6,249 bases of DNA from Deltaproteobacteria bacterium. GTDB taxonomy: Bacteria; Desulfobacterota; Desulfarculia; Desulfarculales; Desulfarculaceae. The stretch spans positions 1 to 6,249 of the forward strand of contig JAKAGJ010000148.1 of assembly GCA_021815655.1 (NCBI GenBank), in the 5' to 3' direction. The translations under genes were made by a program, and so were the position numbers. Numbering within the stretch: the stretch's first letter is position 1; the number at the start of each line of letters is the position of its first letter. Positions 1-5,633 of this stretch are shown here, piece by piece. The notes beneath the pieces were generated by a model. It saw only the letters and a program-made list of their open reading frames with translations, was not told the DNA's origin and ran no database searches.

Positions 1-28
1 TCCGATCTGCCCACCCGGCAACCGCCCC

Positions 29-469
29 TCACTGGCGCAGATGGGACTCCTTCTGATTGGTGGGGTTGCGATGCACTTTGCAAAGCTCGCCGCCCAGGCA
101 ATCGAAGGCCGGCGAGGTGTAGACCATGGAGCCGTCCAGGAAGTAGACCCAGTGGGCGTCGGCCTTGGCGTGGGTCCAGGCGATCTCCGCCAGCCCCAGG
201 GTGGCCGCGTCGGTGATGAAGCGCGGGATGCCCTCACTGGGGCACATGGGCGTGTCGGGCACCATCTGGTACTGCCAGATCTCGTAGTCGCTGTCGTGCC
301 CCTTGAAGCGCACGTACTCCACCTTCTCGGGCTCGCCGATGGCGCGGGTCACCTGGGGCTTGCTCATGCCCACCTGCAACTTGGCGAACTGCTCCTTGGC
401 CGGCGCCACACAGCCGGCGGCCAAGGCCAAACCCAAGATCACAAACGCGGCCAAGACTTTCCTGTACAT
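29..469 (-). CDS. BamE/SmpA-like small outer-membrane lipoprotein
   Basis: This 146-residue protein has a lipoprotein signal: basic MYRK, a hydrophobic stretch at residues 5-18, then LAAGC with the lipidated Cys at 20. After a short linker, residues 31-50 carry the pattern L-x-V-G-M-S-x-x-x-V-x-x-x-x-G-E-P, typical of the SmpA/OmlA/BamE fold. That fold occurs in BamE, which supports outer-membrane protein assembly, and in many unrelated small lipoproteins, so BamE itself is not proven. Three more cysteines (76, 124, 130) could form a disulfide in the periplasm. The C-terminus is polar. ATG 469 was chosen over a TTG at 487 because an AAGGAG lies 8 bases before it and the signal peptide then starts normally. 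It is the last gene of the minus-strand run, 21 bases after xdhC. Membership of the fold family is likely; the specific role is unknown. Confidence 0.8.
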   Translation of the reverse strand: MYRKVLAAFVILGLALAAGCVAPAKEQFAKLQVGMSKPQVTRAIGEPEKVEYVRFKGHDSDYEIWQYQMVPDTPMCPSEGIPRFITDAATLGLAEIAWTHAKADAHWVYFLDGSMVYTSPAFDCLGGELCKVHRNPTNQKESHLRQ

Positions 470-477
470 GTCAAAAG

Positions 478-483
478 CTCCTT
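478..483 (-). promoter_or_regulatory. Ribosome binding site of the lipoprotein gene
   Basis: On the minus strand AAGGAG ends 8 bases before ATG 469. It decides the start: the upstream in-frame TTG at 487 overlaps this region and would add six residues ahead of the signal peptide. Confidence 0.75.
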
Positions 484-490
484 GCAAGGT

Positions 491-1603
491 TCAACTACGA
501 CCGGTCTGCGCCGCCACCCCTTTGGACAGCGACGCCCGCACCGCGATCAGTTCCGCCACGATGCTGATGGCTATTTCCTCGGGCGTCTCGGCGCCGATGG
601 CCAGACCAATGGGCGAGTGCACCGTGGCCAGACGCTCCGGGCCGAAGCCTTCCTCCTCCAGGGCCTGGTAGATCAACTGGCGCTTGCGCCGCGATCCGAT
701 CATGCCCACGTAGGCCGCCGGCTGGTTCAGGGCCTGGGCCAGCACCTCCTTGTCATGCAGGTGCCCCCGGGTAACGATGACCAGATAGGATTGGTCATCA
801 AGGTTCAGGCCTTGAAAAACTCTGTCAAAGCCCCTCACCAAGACCTGGTCGGCCATGGCGAAACGCCCGGGGCCGGCGAACTCGGGGCGGTCGTCGATCA
901 CCACCAGGCCAAAACCCGCCATTTTCACCAGCGGGGCCAGGCACAATGAGATGTGCCCTCCTCCACATATATATACCACCGGTTGATTGAATATGGGCTC
1001 GAGAAAATAAAATTCCCGCTGGGGCGCCCCGGGTGGGCCGGTCCAGAGCCAGGGTTGGGTCTTTCCGGGCATGGCCTCGATATCCCTTAGCAATTCCCCG
1101 GGTATTATCGCCGGGTCCTGGGCCGCCCCCGGCCACAGCAGCCGCCCTGCCCGCCAAAGAAATTTGCGCCCGGCCTGGCCCCGCACCGGCCCCGGCCGCA
1201 GCCAGGTGGCCATCAAGACCGCCTCGGCCTGGGCGGAGCAGGCGGCGGCCTGGCTGGCCTGCCGCCAGAAGTCCAGGGCCTGGTGGTCGTCCGGCAGCAG
1301 GGGCTCCAGATAGACCTGCAAGCGGCCGCCGCAGATCATCTCGCTTTGGGCGGCGTCGGCGCCGGAAAGGTGAAAATCCAGGAGCTCGGCCCGCCCCTGC
1401 TCCAGGGCCAAGCCGGCGGCCTCAATCACCTGGGCCTCCAGGAGCCCGCCGCCTATGGTGCCCCAGATGGCGCCGCCCTCGAGCACCAGGAAGCTGGTGC
1501 CCAGGGAGCGCGGCGCCGAGCCCAACTGGGCCACGATGGTGGCCCGGCACAGGCGTCGCCCGGCGGCCAGTTCCTGCTGAATTGTGCTGAATAGTTCGCG
1601 CAT
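491..1603 (-). CDS. xdhC: XdhC/CoxI-family molybdenum hydroxylase maturation protein
   Basis: The 370-residue protein has both domains of the XdhC family. The N-terminal XdhC/CoxI domain spans about residues 5-105, with GSAPR (28-32), the glycine-rich GTIGGG followed by E (48-56) and a CGG motif (91-93). A linker of about 100 residues follows. The C-terminal Rossmann-like domain starts at VYICGGGH (210-217), with IDDRPEF (236-242), TRGHLHDKEVL (278-288), YVGMIGSRRK (298-307) and HSPIGLAIGAETPEEIA (329-345). Known members bind and sulfurate molybdenum cofactor and insert it into xanthine dehydrogenase or related hydroxylases in the cytoplasm. No hydroxylase subunit or cofactor gene lies in this window, so its client is unknown and the symbol is a family label. 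ATG 1603 has no clear Shine-Dalgarno sequence; a TATAAA lies only 6 bases upstream. It follows usp by 46 bases. Confidence 0.9.
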   Translation of the reverse strand: MRELFSTIQQELAAGRRLCRATIVAQLGSAPRSLGTSFLVLEGGAIWGTIGGGLLEAQVIEAAGLALEQGRAELLDFHLSGADAAQSEMICGGRLQVYLEPLLPDDHQALDFWRQASQAAACSAQAEAVLMATWLRPGPVRGQAGRKFLWRAGRLLWPGAAQDPAIIPGELLRDIEAMPGKTQPWLWTGPPGAPQREFYFLEPIFNQPVVYICGGGHISLCLAPLVKMAGFGLVVIDDRPEFAGPGRFAMADQVLVRGFDRVFQGLNLDDQSYLVIVTRGHLHDKEVLAQALNQPAAYVGMIGSRRKRQLIYQALEEEGFGPERLATVHSPIGLAIGAETPEEIAISIVAELIAVRASLSKGVAAQTGRS

Positions 1604-1649
1604 GCCCGATTTATACCGGCCGGCGCGGCGGCGCGCCAGCTTGGCGGGG

Positions 1650-2102
1650 CTAGCCCCGGGGCGGCCGCACCACCATCACCGAACAAGTGGCCCTACGCAC
1701 CACCTTGGCGGCCACGGAACCGAAGAAAACCTCGGCCAGACCCGAGAGCCCGGTGGCGCCCACCACCAAGAGGTCCACCCCCCGCTGGCTCACCAGGTTC
1801 AAGAGCTCGCGGCTGGGATCACCCTCCAGCACCACGGCCTCGGCGGGCACGCCCTGGGTTTTTCCCAAGTAGGCGCTGTTCAGCTCGCGCTGGGCCGAAT
1901 CGGAGAGGTCCTGGCGCAGTTGGATGGTCATCTGGTTGACCGTTAGATCGTCCAGCAGGGGGCTGGGGGTGATGAGCGGCGGTATCACGTGGGCCACCAG
2001 GAGCTTGGCCCCGCACTGCCGGGCCAGCCCCAGGGCGATGTCAAAGGCGGCCAAGGCCCCGGGCGAGAAATCGGTGGCCACGGCGATGAGCTTATAGTCC
2101 AT
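1650..2102 (-). CDS. Universal stress protein, UspA family, ATP-binding type
   Basis: This is a single-domain 150-residue Usp, the usual length for the family. It begins with the first beta strand and the conserved Asp (IAVATDFS, residues 6-13) and has LLVAHVIPP at 34-42. Near the end is the nucleotide-binding motif G-x2-G-x9-G-S (G115, G118, G128, S129), followed by the last strand CSVMVVRP (140-147). In the family this motif marks ATP-binding Usps of the MJ0577 kind rather than the non-binding UspA type. Such cytoplasmic proteins dimerise and act in stress responses, often with no defined target. ATG 2102 is supported by AAAGGAG 6 bases upstream. It lies 36 bases after the MCE gene, suggesting cotranscription with the lipid-transport genes. 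A functional tie to them is inference only. Confidence 0.93.
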   Translation of the reverse strand: MDYKLIAVATDFSPGALAAFDIALGLARQCGAKLLVAHVIPPLITPSPLLDDLTVNQMTIQLRQDLSDSAQRELNSAYLGKTQGVPAEAVVLEGDPSRELLNLVSQRGVDLLVVGATGLSGLAEVFFGSVAAKVVRRATCSVMVVRPPRG

Positions 2103-2108
2103 GACCGG

Positions 2109-2115
2109 CTCCTTT
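2109..2115 (-). promoter_or_regulatory. Ribosome binding site of the universal stress protein gene
   Basis: AAAGGAG on the minus strand is 6 bases before ATG 2102. It is the longest match to the anti-Shine-Dalgarno among the minus-strand genes here, so this distal gene may be translated well. Confidence 0.75.
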
Positions 2116-2138
2116 GGGGGGCCGCCCGGCGCCGCCGC

Positions 2139-3641
2139 CTAGGGCTTGGGCGCGCTGGTCAGCAGGAACTTGAGGTCGTCGTCAAAGAAGTTCAGCCCGG
2201 CGCCGGCGAAGAAGCTGGCGCGGTCGTCCTCGCTGATGAAATCGTCGACACCGGCGGTGACGTAGAAATACTTCCAGAACTTGTAGTCCGCGGCCGCCTT
2301 GAGGTGGGGGCGGGTATCCACCCGGAAGTCGTTGGCCTCCAGGGTCAGCGTCATCTGGTCCTGGAGCAGGTGGTAGTCAAAGCCAAAGCCGCCCTTGGAG
2401 GCCAAGAGGCCGGCGCGCAGGGTCAGGTCGTGGTAGCGCTTGCCGATCTGGGCGTTGAACTTCAGCTCGTCCTTGTCCCAGGTGGTGGTCTTGACCCGCA
2501 CCTGGCTGCTGGTGCCGTTGGCGTAGGTGGTGGTCAGCGTCTCGCGGTCGCTGCGCGTGCCCATGGGGTCGTCCACCACGCCCAGCAGGTAGAACTTGTC
2601 GTCCTTGGGTTGCAGACGCAGGTTCAGGGTGCTCTTCATGGCCGACTCGCGGAACATGTATTCGCCGCGGTAATCCACGTACACCCGCCAGGCGTCGCCC
2701 CGGGAAATGTAGTCGTTGATGCCGGAGAGGGCCTCGTCGATCTTGGTCACGGTGGTGTCGTCATTGACCAGGCGGCCGATGGTGCCCTTGCCGTCGTCGA
2801 TCTTCTTGGAGATTTGCTTGAGCGAGGCCAGGGTGGAGTTGAGGTCGTCCACGGTCTTGCGCTCGTTGACCAGGGCGCCGATGGAGCCGTCGCCGCGGTC
2901 TATTTTCTCCACCACCGAGGTCAGCCCGGTGATGGTGCGGTTGAGCTGGCTGCTCACCACCTGGAAGTTCTTGATGGTCTGGTCCAGGGCCTGCTTGTTG
3001 TCGCGGCTGAGCTGGCTCAAATCGCCGGTGAACTGATCCAGGTTCACCACCACGCGGTTGAGGCGATCCTGGTTGTCGGCCACCACCACCTTAAGCGCCG
3101 CGGTCAGTTCGCGGATGTTGGCCAGGGACTCCTTGATGTTCTCCTGGCTGGTGGGCGAGGCCAGGCTGACCCGCAGGGAGGCGGTGATGTCCTTCAGGTC
3201 GTCGGCGATGTAGCCCACCTTGGCCATCACCTGGTCGAGGTCGGTGGGCACCTTGGCCTTGGGTATCTCGGCGCCGGGCTTCAAGGCCGGCACCCCGGGG
3301 CTGCCGGCGTCCACGGCCACGTATTTGTCGCCCAGCACGCCGCGGGTGCGGATGAGCACCACGCTGTCGCCGGGCAACTGCACGTCGGGATGGATGCGCA
3401 GGGTGATGCGGGCCCGGCCCTTGTCCAGCTCGATCTTGTCCACGGTGCCGATCTGGATGCCCGCCATCTCCACGGGGGCGTTCTTTTTCAGCCCGGTGGC
3501 GCTGTCGAACAGGCCCCAGACCTCGTAGCCCTTGGGCTCGCCGAACTGTATCTTGCCCAGGCGCAGGGTCATGAAGGCCAGCAGGGCCAGGGCCACCATC
3601 ACGAAGACGCCCACCTTGGCTTCTGTGGAAAAACCGGCCAT
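2139..3641 (-). CDS. mlaD: MlaD/MCE-family lipid transport protein with long helical region and C-terminal beta-rich domain
   Basis: The 500-residue protein is far longer than enterobacterial MlaD (about 180). Residues 9-26 form the single N-terminal membrane anchor. The MCE domain spans about 38-117 (GLFDSATGLKKNAPVEMAGI, then IGTVDKIEL, and RGVLGDKYVAV near its end). Residues 130-313 are polar, predicted helical and include two tandem repeats of about 34 residues (246-278 and 280-313). Residues 319-495 alternate polar and hydrophobic positions with many aromatics (YVDYRGEYMF, YKFWKYFYVTAGVDDF, FFAGAGLNFFDDDLKFLL), as in outer-membrane barrel strands. MCE proteins form hexameric lipid-conducting rings on MlaE/MlaF-type transporters. 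The tail suggests this one could contact the outer membrane itself. GGAG ends 5 bases before ATG 3641. It lies 57 bases after the ATPase gene. The family is certain; the barrel is inferred. Confidence 0.93.
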   Translation of the reverse strand: MAGFSTEAKVGVFVMVALALLAFMTLRLGKIQFGEPKGYEVWGLFDSATGLKKNAPVEMAGIQIGTVDKIELDKGRARITLRIHPDVQLPGDSVVLIRTRGVLGDKYVAVDAGSPGVPALKPGAEIPKAKVPTDLDQVMAKVGYIADDLKDITASLRVSLASPTSQENIKESLANIRELTAALKVVVADNQDRLNRVVVNLDQFTGDLSQLSRDNKQALDQTIKNFQVVSSQLNRTITGLTSVVEKIDRGDGSIGALVNERKTVDDLNSTLASLKQISKKIDDGKGTIGRLVNDDTTVTKIDEALSGINDYISRGDAWRVYVDYRGEYMFRESAMKSTLNLRLQPKDDKFYLLGVVDDPMGTRSDRETLTTTYANGTSSQVRVKTTTWDKDELKFNAQIGKRYHDLTLRAGLLASKGGFGFDYHLLQDQMTLTLEANDFRVDTRPHLKAAADYKFWKYFYVTAGVDDFISEDDRASFFAGAGLNFFDDDLKFLLTSAPKP

Positions 3642-3672
3642 GCTTGCTCCGTTAGGCTGCCATTAGCTAGTC

Positions 3673-3702
3673 AGTATACCCCATACCCGACGCGCGATTC
3701 AA
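3673..3702 (-). promoter_or_regulatory. Candidate internal promoter before the MCE gene
   Basis: On the minus strand TTGAAT (3702-3697) and TATACT (3678-3673) are separated by 18 bases, a fair sigma70 match in the -10 and a partial one in the -35. The -35 overlaps the stop codon of the ATPase gene. Transcription would start near 3666, about 25 bases before ATG 3641, leaving room for the GGAG ribosome binding site at 3650-3647. It would allow the MCE and distal genes to be expressed apart from the permease and ATPase. Confidence 0.4.
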
Positions 3703-4454
3703 AGCACCTCTATGGGCCCTTCGGCCCGGCCGTGAATGAACTGCTGCACCACCGGGTCCTGGTTCTGTCGCAGGCCGTCGGGGCTGCCGCTGGCGATTAT
3801 GCGCCCCTGGTACAACATGGCGATGTTGTGGGCGATGCGGTAAGCCCCGGCCAGGTCGTGGCTGATGACCACGGCGGTGATCTTCAGGCGCTCCTGGGTG
3901 TCCTTGATAAGGCGGTTGATGGCGTCGGTCAACAAAGGGTCCAGGCCGGTAGTGGGTTCGTCGTAGAGGATGATCTCCGGCTCCAGCGCGATGGCCCGTG
4001 CCAGGCCGGCGCGCTTGCGCATGCCGCCGGAGAGCTGGCTGGGCAGCTTTTCCTCGGCGCCGGTGAGGCCCACCAGGGCCAGCTTCTCGGCCACCGCCCG
4101 CTTGATCTCCTTTTCGCTGAGCCTGGTGTGCTCGCGCAGGGGGAAGGCCACGTTGTCGCCCACGTTCATGGAGTCGAACAGGGCCGCGTCCTGGAAGAGC
4201 ATGCCAAAGCTCTTGCGCACCTGGTTCAGTTCGCGGTCGTCCATCTGGGTGATGTCCTGGCCGCCCACCAGCACCTGGCCCCGGTCGGGCTTTATCAGCC
4301 CGATCATGTGCTTGAGCACCACGCTCTTGCCGCCGCCGGAGCGGCCGATAATGACCGTGGTCTGGCCGCGGGGAACCGCCAAGCTCAGCCCATCCAACAC
4401 CTTCTGCTTGCCGAAGGATTTGTGGATGTCTATGAGCTCGATGATGTTGTCCAA
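3699..4454 (-). CDS. mlaF: MlaF-type ABC transporter ATP-binding protein
   Basis: This is a complete 251-residue ABC ATPase. It has Walker A GRSGGGKS (37-44, catalytic K43), Q-loop Gln 88 in GMLFQDAALF, signature LSGGM (141-145), Walker B IILYDE (161-166) with E166, D-loop TTGLDP (168-173) and switch His 199 in VISHDL. The RSGGGKS form of Walker A and the C-terminal extension ending QQFIHGRAEGPIEV match the Mla/Ttg2/MKL subgroup rather than importers in general. It would power lipid movement by the MlaE-type permease at the cytoplasmic face. A TAA lies in frame 15 bases before TTG 4454, so this TTG is the earliest possible start and no ATG exists nearby. A weak GGGAAAG precedes it. It follows the permease gene by 35 bases. 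Confidence 0.95.
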   Translation of the reverse strand: MDNIIELIDIHKSFGKQKVLDGLSLAVPRGQTTVIIGRSGGGKSVVLKHMIGLIKPDRGQVLVGGQDITQMDDRELNQVRKSFGMLFQDAALFDSMNVGDNVAFPLREHTRLSEKEIKRAVAEKLALVGLTGAEEKLPSQLSGGMRKRAGLARAIALEPEIILYDEPTTGLDPLLTDAINRLIKDTQERLKITAVVISHDLAGAYRIAHNIAMLYQGRIIASGSPDGLRQNQDPVVQQFIHGRAEGPIEVL

Positions 4455-4489
4455 GGTACTTTCCCGCGCTTAAGAAGGCCCGCCGCCTG

Positions 4490-5266
4490 CTAGAACATGA
4501 TCGCCGTGAGCACGTAGTCAAAGGCCAGGATCAACACGCTGGCCAGCACCACGGCCTCGGTGGTGGCCCGGCCCACGCCCTCGGCGCCGCCGTGGGTGTA
4601 GAAGCCCTTGTAGCAGCCCACCAGGGACAGGATCAGGCCGAAGAAGGCGGCCTTTATCAGGCCCATGCTGATGTCGGATATCTCCATGTACTCGATGATC
4701 TTGGCCACGAAGATGCCGGCGTTGATGCCCAAGAGGTGCACGCCCACGATGTAGCCGCCCACGATGCCCACGTAGTCGGCCACGATGGTCAAGACCGGCA
4801 GCATGATGATGGAGGCCAGGATGCGCGGCAGCACCAGGTACTGCACCGGGTTTACGGCCATGACGTAGAGGGCGTCCACCTGCTCGGTGACGCGCATGGT
4901 GCCCAGCTCGGCGGCCATGGCGCTGCCGGCCCGTCCGGTGACCATCAGGCAGGTGAGCACCGGCCCCAGCTCGCGGGTGAGCGCCAGGGCCACGGTGGAG
5001 CCCACCAGGCTCTCGGCGCCGAAGAGCGAAAATCCGTGATAGCTCTGCAAGGCAAAGACGGCCCCGGTGAAGGCGCCGGTGAGGATCACCACGTTGATGG
5101 ACTTGATGCCCACGAATTCCATCTGCTTGAAGATCAGGCGCAGGCGCCAGGGCGGACGCAGGAGCCACAGGAAGGCCTGCACCAGGAGCAGCAGGATCTC
5201 CCCGGTTTCCGCCAAGCCGTTCAGGCAGGCCCGGCCCAGCGATTCTATGGGCGCTATCCAGCGCAA
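4490..5266 (-). CDS. mlaE: MlaE-type lipid ABC transporter permease
   Basis: The 258-residue length fits the MlaE permease family. An N-terminal amphipathic/interfacial helix (about 20-40) precedes the conserved block NVVILTGAFTGAVFALQ (58-74). The hallmark segment follows (98-124), with REL at 98-100, GPVLT, GRAGSAMAAE (111-120) and LGTMRVTEQVDAL (121-133). Then come PRILASIIMLPVL (147-159) and three more hydrophobic helices (about 160-182, 203-219, 236-257). In the Mla system two copies form the inner-membrane core to which the MCE ring and ATPase attach. TTG 5266 is chosen because AGGGAG ends 5 bases upstream and the next Met would delete the first helix. It is the first gene of the minus-strand run. 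No STAS-domain partner (MlaB) or periplasmic carrier (MlaC) is encoded in the window. Confidence 0.95.
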   Translation of the reverse strand: MRWIAPIESLGRACLNGLAETGEILLLLVQAFLWLLRPPWRLRLIFKQMEFVGIKSINVVILTGAFTGAVFALQSYHGFSLFGAESLVGSTVALALTRELGPVLTCLMVTGRAGSAMAAELGTMRVTEQVDALYVMAVNPVQYLVLPRILASIIMLPVLTIVADYVGIVGGYIVGVHLLGINAGIFVAKIIEYMEISDISMGLIKAAFFGLILSLVGCYKGFYTHGGAEGVGRATTEAVVLASVLILAFDYVLTAIMF

Positions 5267-5271
5267 TGAGG

Positions 5272-5277
5272 CTCCCT
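5272..5277 (-). promoter_or_regulatory. Ribosome binding site of the permease gene
   Basis: AGGGAG on the minus strand lies 5 bases before TTG 5266. It is the main argument for a TTG start for the permease. Confidence 0.7.
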
Positions 5278-5393
5278 GTCGCCGTCTGGGGGACGTATCC
5301 GCCCGACTGGCCCCAAGGCCGGGGCTCTAAAGTTTTGGCGCCGTGCCGCTAGCTCCCGGCCAGGCCGATGGGGGCGGACCGGGCTTAAAGACT
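5278..5393 (-). other. Leader of the mla-type transcript
   Basis: If the 5400-5428 promoter is used, the transcript would carry a leader of about 127 bases before the permease start. It contains a GC hairpin (5310-5314 paired with 5321-5325, six-base loop), but no run of T follows on the minus strand, so it is not a terminator in that direction. I see no known riboswitch or leader peptide in it. Confidence 0.4.
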
Positions 5394-5397
5394 TATT

Positions 5398-5409
5398 TCA
5401 CTATAGTGA
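5398..5409. repeat. Perfect 12-base palindrome over the mla -10 box
   Basis: TCACTATAGTGA reads the same on both strands and covers the whole -10 hexamer of the minus-strand promoter. It could be an operator for a dimeric repressor, or an accident of the -10 sequence. No second copy is visible in the window. Confidence 0.45.
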
Positions 5410-5428
5410 GCACCGGCCAAGGCGTCAA
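5400..5428 (-). promoter_or_regulatory. Sigma70-type promoter of the mlaE-first gene run
   Basis: Read on the minus strand, TTGACG (5428-5423) and TATAGT (5405-5400) each match the consensus at five of six positions, with the optimal 17-base spacer. The start of transcription would be near 5393. The -10 lies inside a 12-base perfect palindrome (5398-5409). Confidence 0.7.
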
Positions 5429-5463
5429 GGAACGAAGATTTCGGCGGCTTAGGCTGGCAAGTG

Positions 5464-5492
5464 TTGACGAAGGCCTTGGCGATTGCTAGGTT
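5464..5492 (+). promoter_or_regulatory. Sigma70-type promoter of the TPP riboswitch and thiD
   Basis: TTGACG (5464-5469), a 17-base spacer, then TAGGTT (5487-5492) preceded by TG one base away (5484-5485), an extended -10 that can compensate for the weak hexamer. Transcription would begin at about 5496-5500, right where stem P1 of the riboswitch begins, which supports the assignment. Confidence 0.65.
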
Positions 5493-5496
5493 TAGA

Positions 5497-5596
5497 CCTG
5501 CCGGGGGGTGTCCTTGGTGGCTGAGAGTTCCGCGGGACGCGCGCGGGGCAACCCCTAGAACCTGATCCGGGTAATGCCGGCGAAGGGAACGGCTGG
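5497..5596 (+). ncRNA. TPP riboswitch aptamer (THI element)
   Basis: The conserved core is plain: GGGGT-G, CTGAGA (5521-5526), ACCCC, then the block from 5558 with AACCTGATC, GGGTAATGCC and CGAAGGGAA. P1 is 5497-5503 with 5590-5596 (one T-T mismatch). P2 is GGGGT 5505-5509 with ACCCC 5551-5555. P3 is a short arm closed by CC/GG just before CTGAGA. P4 is CCT 5561-5563 with AGG 5584-5586, and P5 is CCGG 5567-5570 with CCGG 5577-5580. An extra arm, CCGCG 5530-5534 with CGCGG 5542-5546, sits between CTGAGA and P2, where P3a-type insertions occur. The aptamer binds thiamine pyrophosphate; CTGAGA contacts the pyrimidine and the P4/P5 side the pyrophosphate. It lies upstream of thiD, as expected. 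Confidence 0.96.
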
Positions 5597-5633
5597 TGCC
5601 CACAGACCGACAGGGTCCCTGACCACCGGCCGT
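5589..5633 (+). promoter_or_regulatory. Antiterminator stem of the TPP riboswitch
   Basis: Bases 5589-5598 pair with 5624-5633 over ten base pairs, including one G-T (G-U) pair. The left arm uses the 3' strand of P1 and the right arm uses the 5' strand of the terminator. It therefore cannot coexist with either P1 or the terminator, and it is the predicted ligand-free, transcription-on state. A small hairpin (5611-5614 with 5618-5621) fits in its loop. Confidence 0.75.

Noticed and set aside
1..28. Possible terminator after the lipoprotein gene
   Set aside because: Only 28 bases are available and they contain no stem followed by a T run on the minus strand, so the end of the operon cannot be judged here.
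41..949. A 302-codon plus-strand open frame
   Set aside because: It is antisense to the lipoprotein gene and the C-terminal half of xdhC, both with strong family motifs. The translation has no recognisable domain.
1646..1657. Palindrome GGGGCTAGCCCC at the end of the universal stress protein gene
   Set aside because: It has no loop and no T run on either side, so it is not an intrinsic terminator. It consists of GC-rich codons around the TAG stop.
1989..4493. An 834-codon open frame on the plus strand
   Set aside because: It lies antisense to the clearly recognised MCE and ATPase genes. Its translation is low-complexity (rich in H, G, V, L, A), as expected from the reverse frame of GC-rich codons, and it has no domain motif.
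3667..4521. A 284-codon minus-strand frame overlapping mlaF
   Set aside because: It is out of frame with the intact ABC ATPase, which has every expected motif. The product is Arg/Pro/Gly-rich, typical of a frame-shifted shadow.
5310..5334. Hairpin GCCCC/GGGGC followed by TCTAAAGTTTT on the plus strand as a terminator
   Set aside because: The stem is only five pairs, the T tract is short and displaced, and no plus-strand gene precedes it.
5398..5406. Resemblance to the phage T7 promoter core (TCACTATAG)
   Set aside because: Only nine bases match and the rest of the T7 consensus is absent. The sequence is better explained as the -10 of the minus-strand sigma70 promoter.
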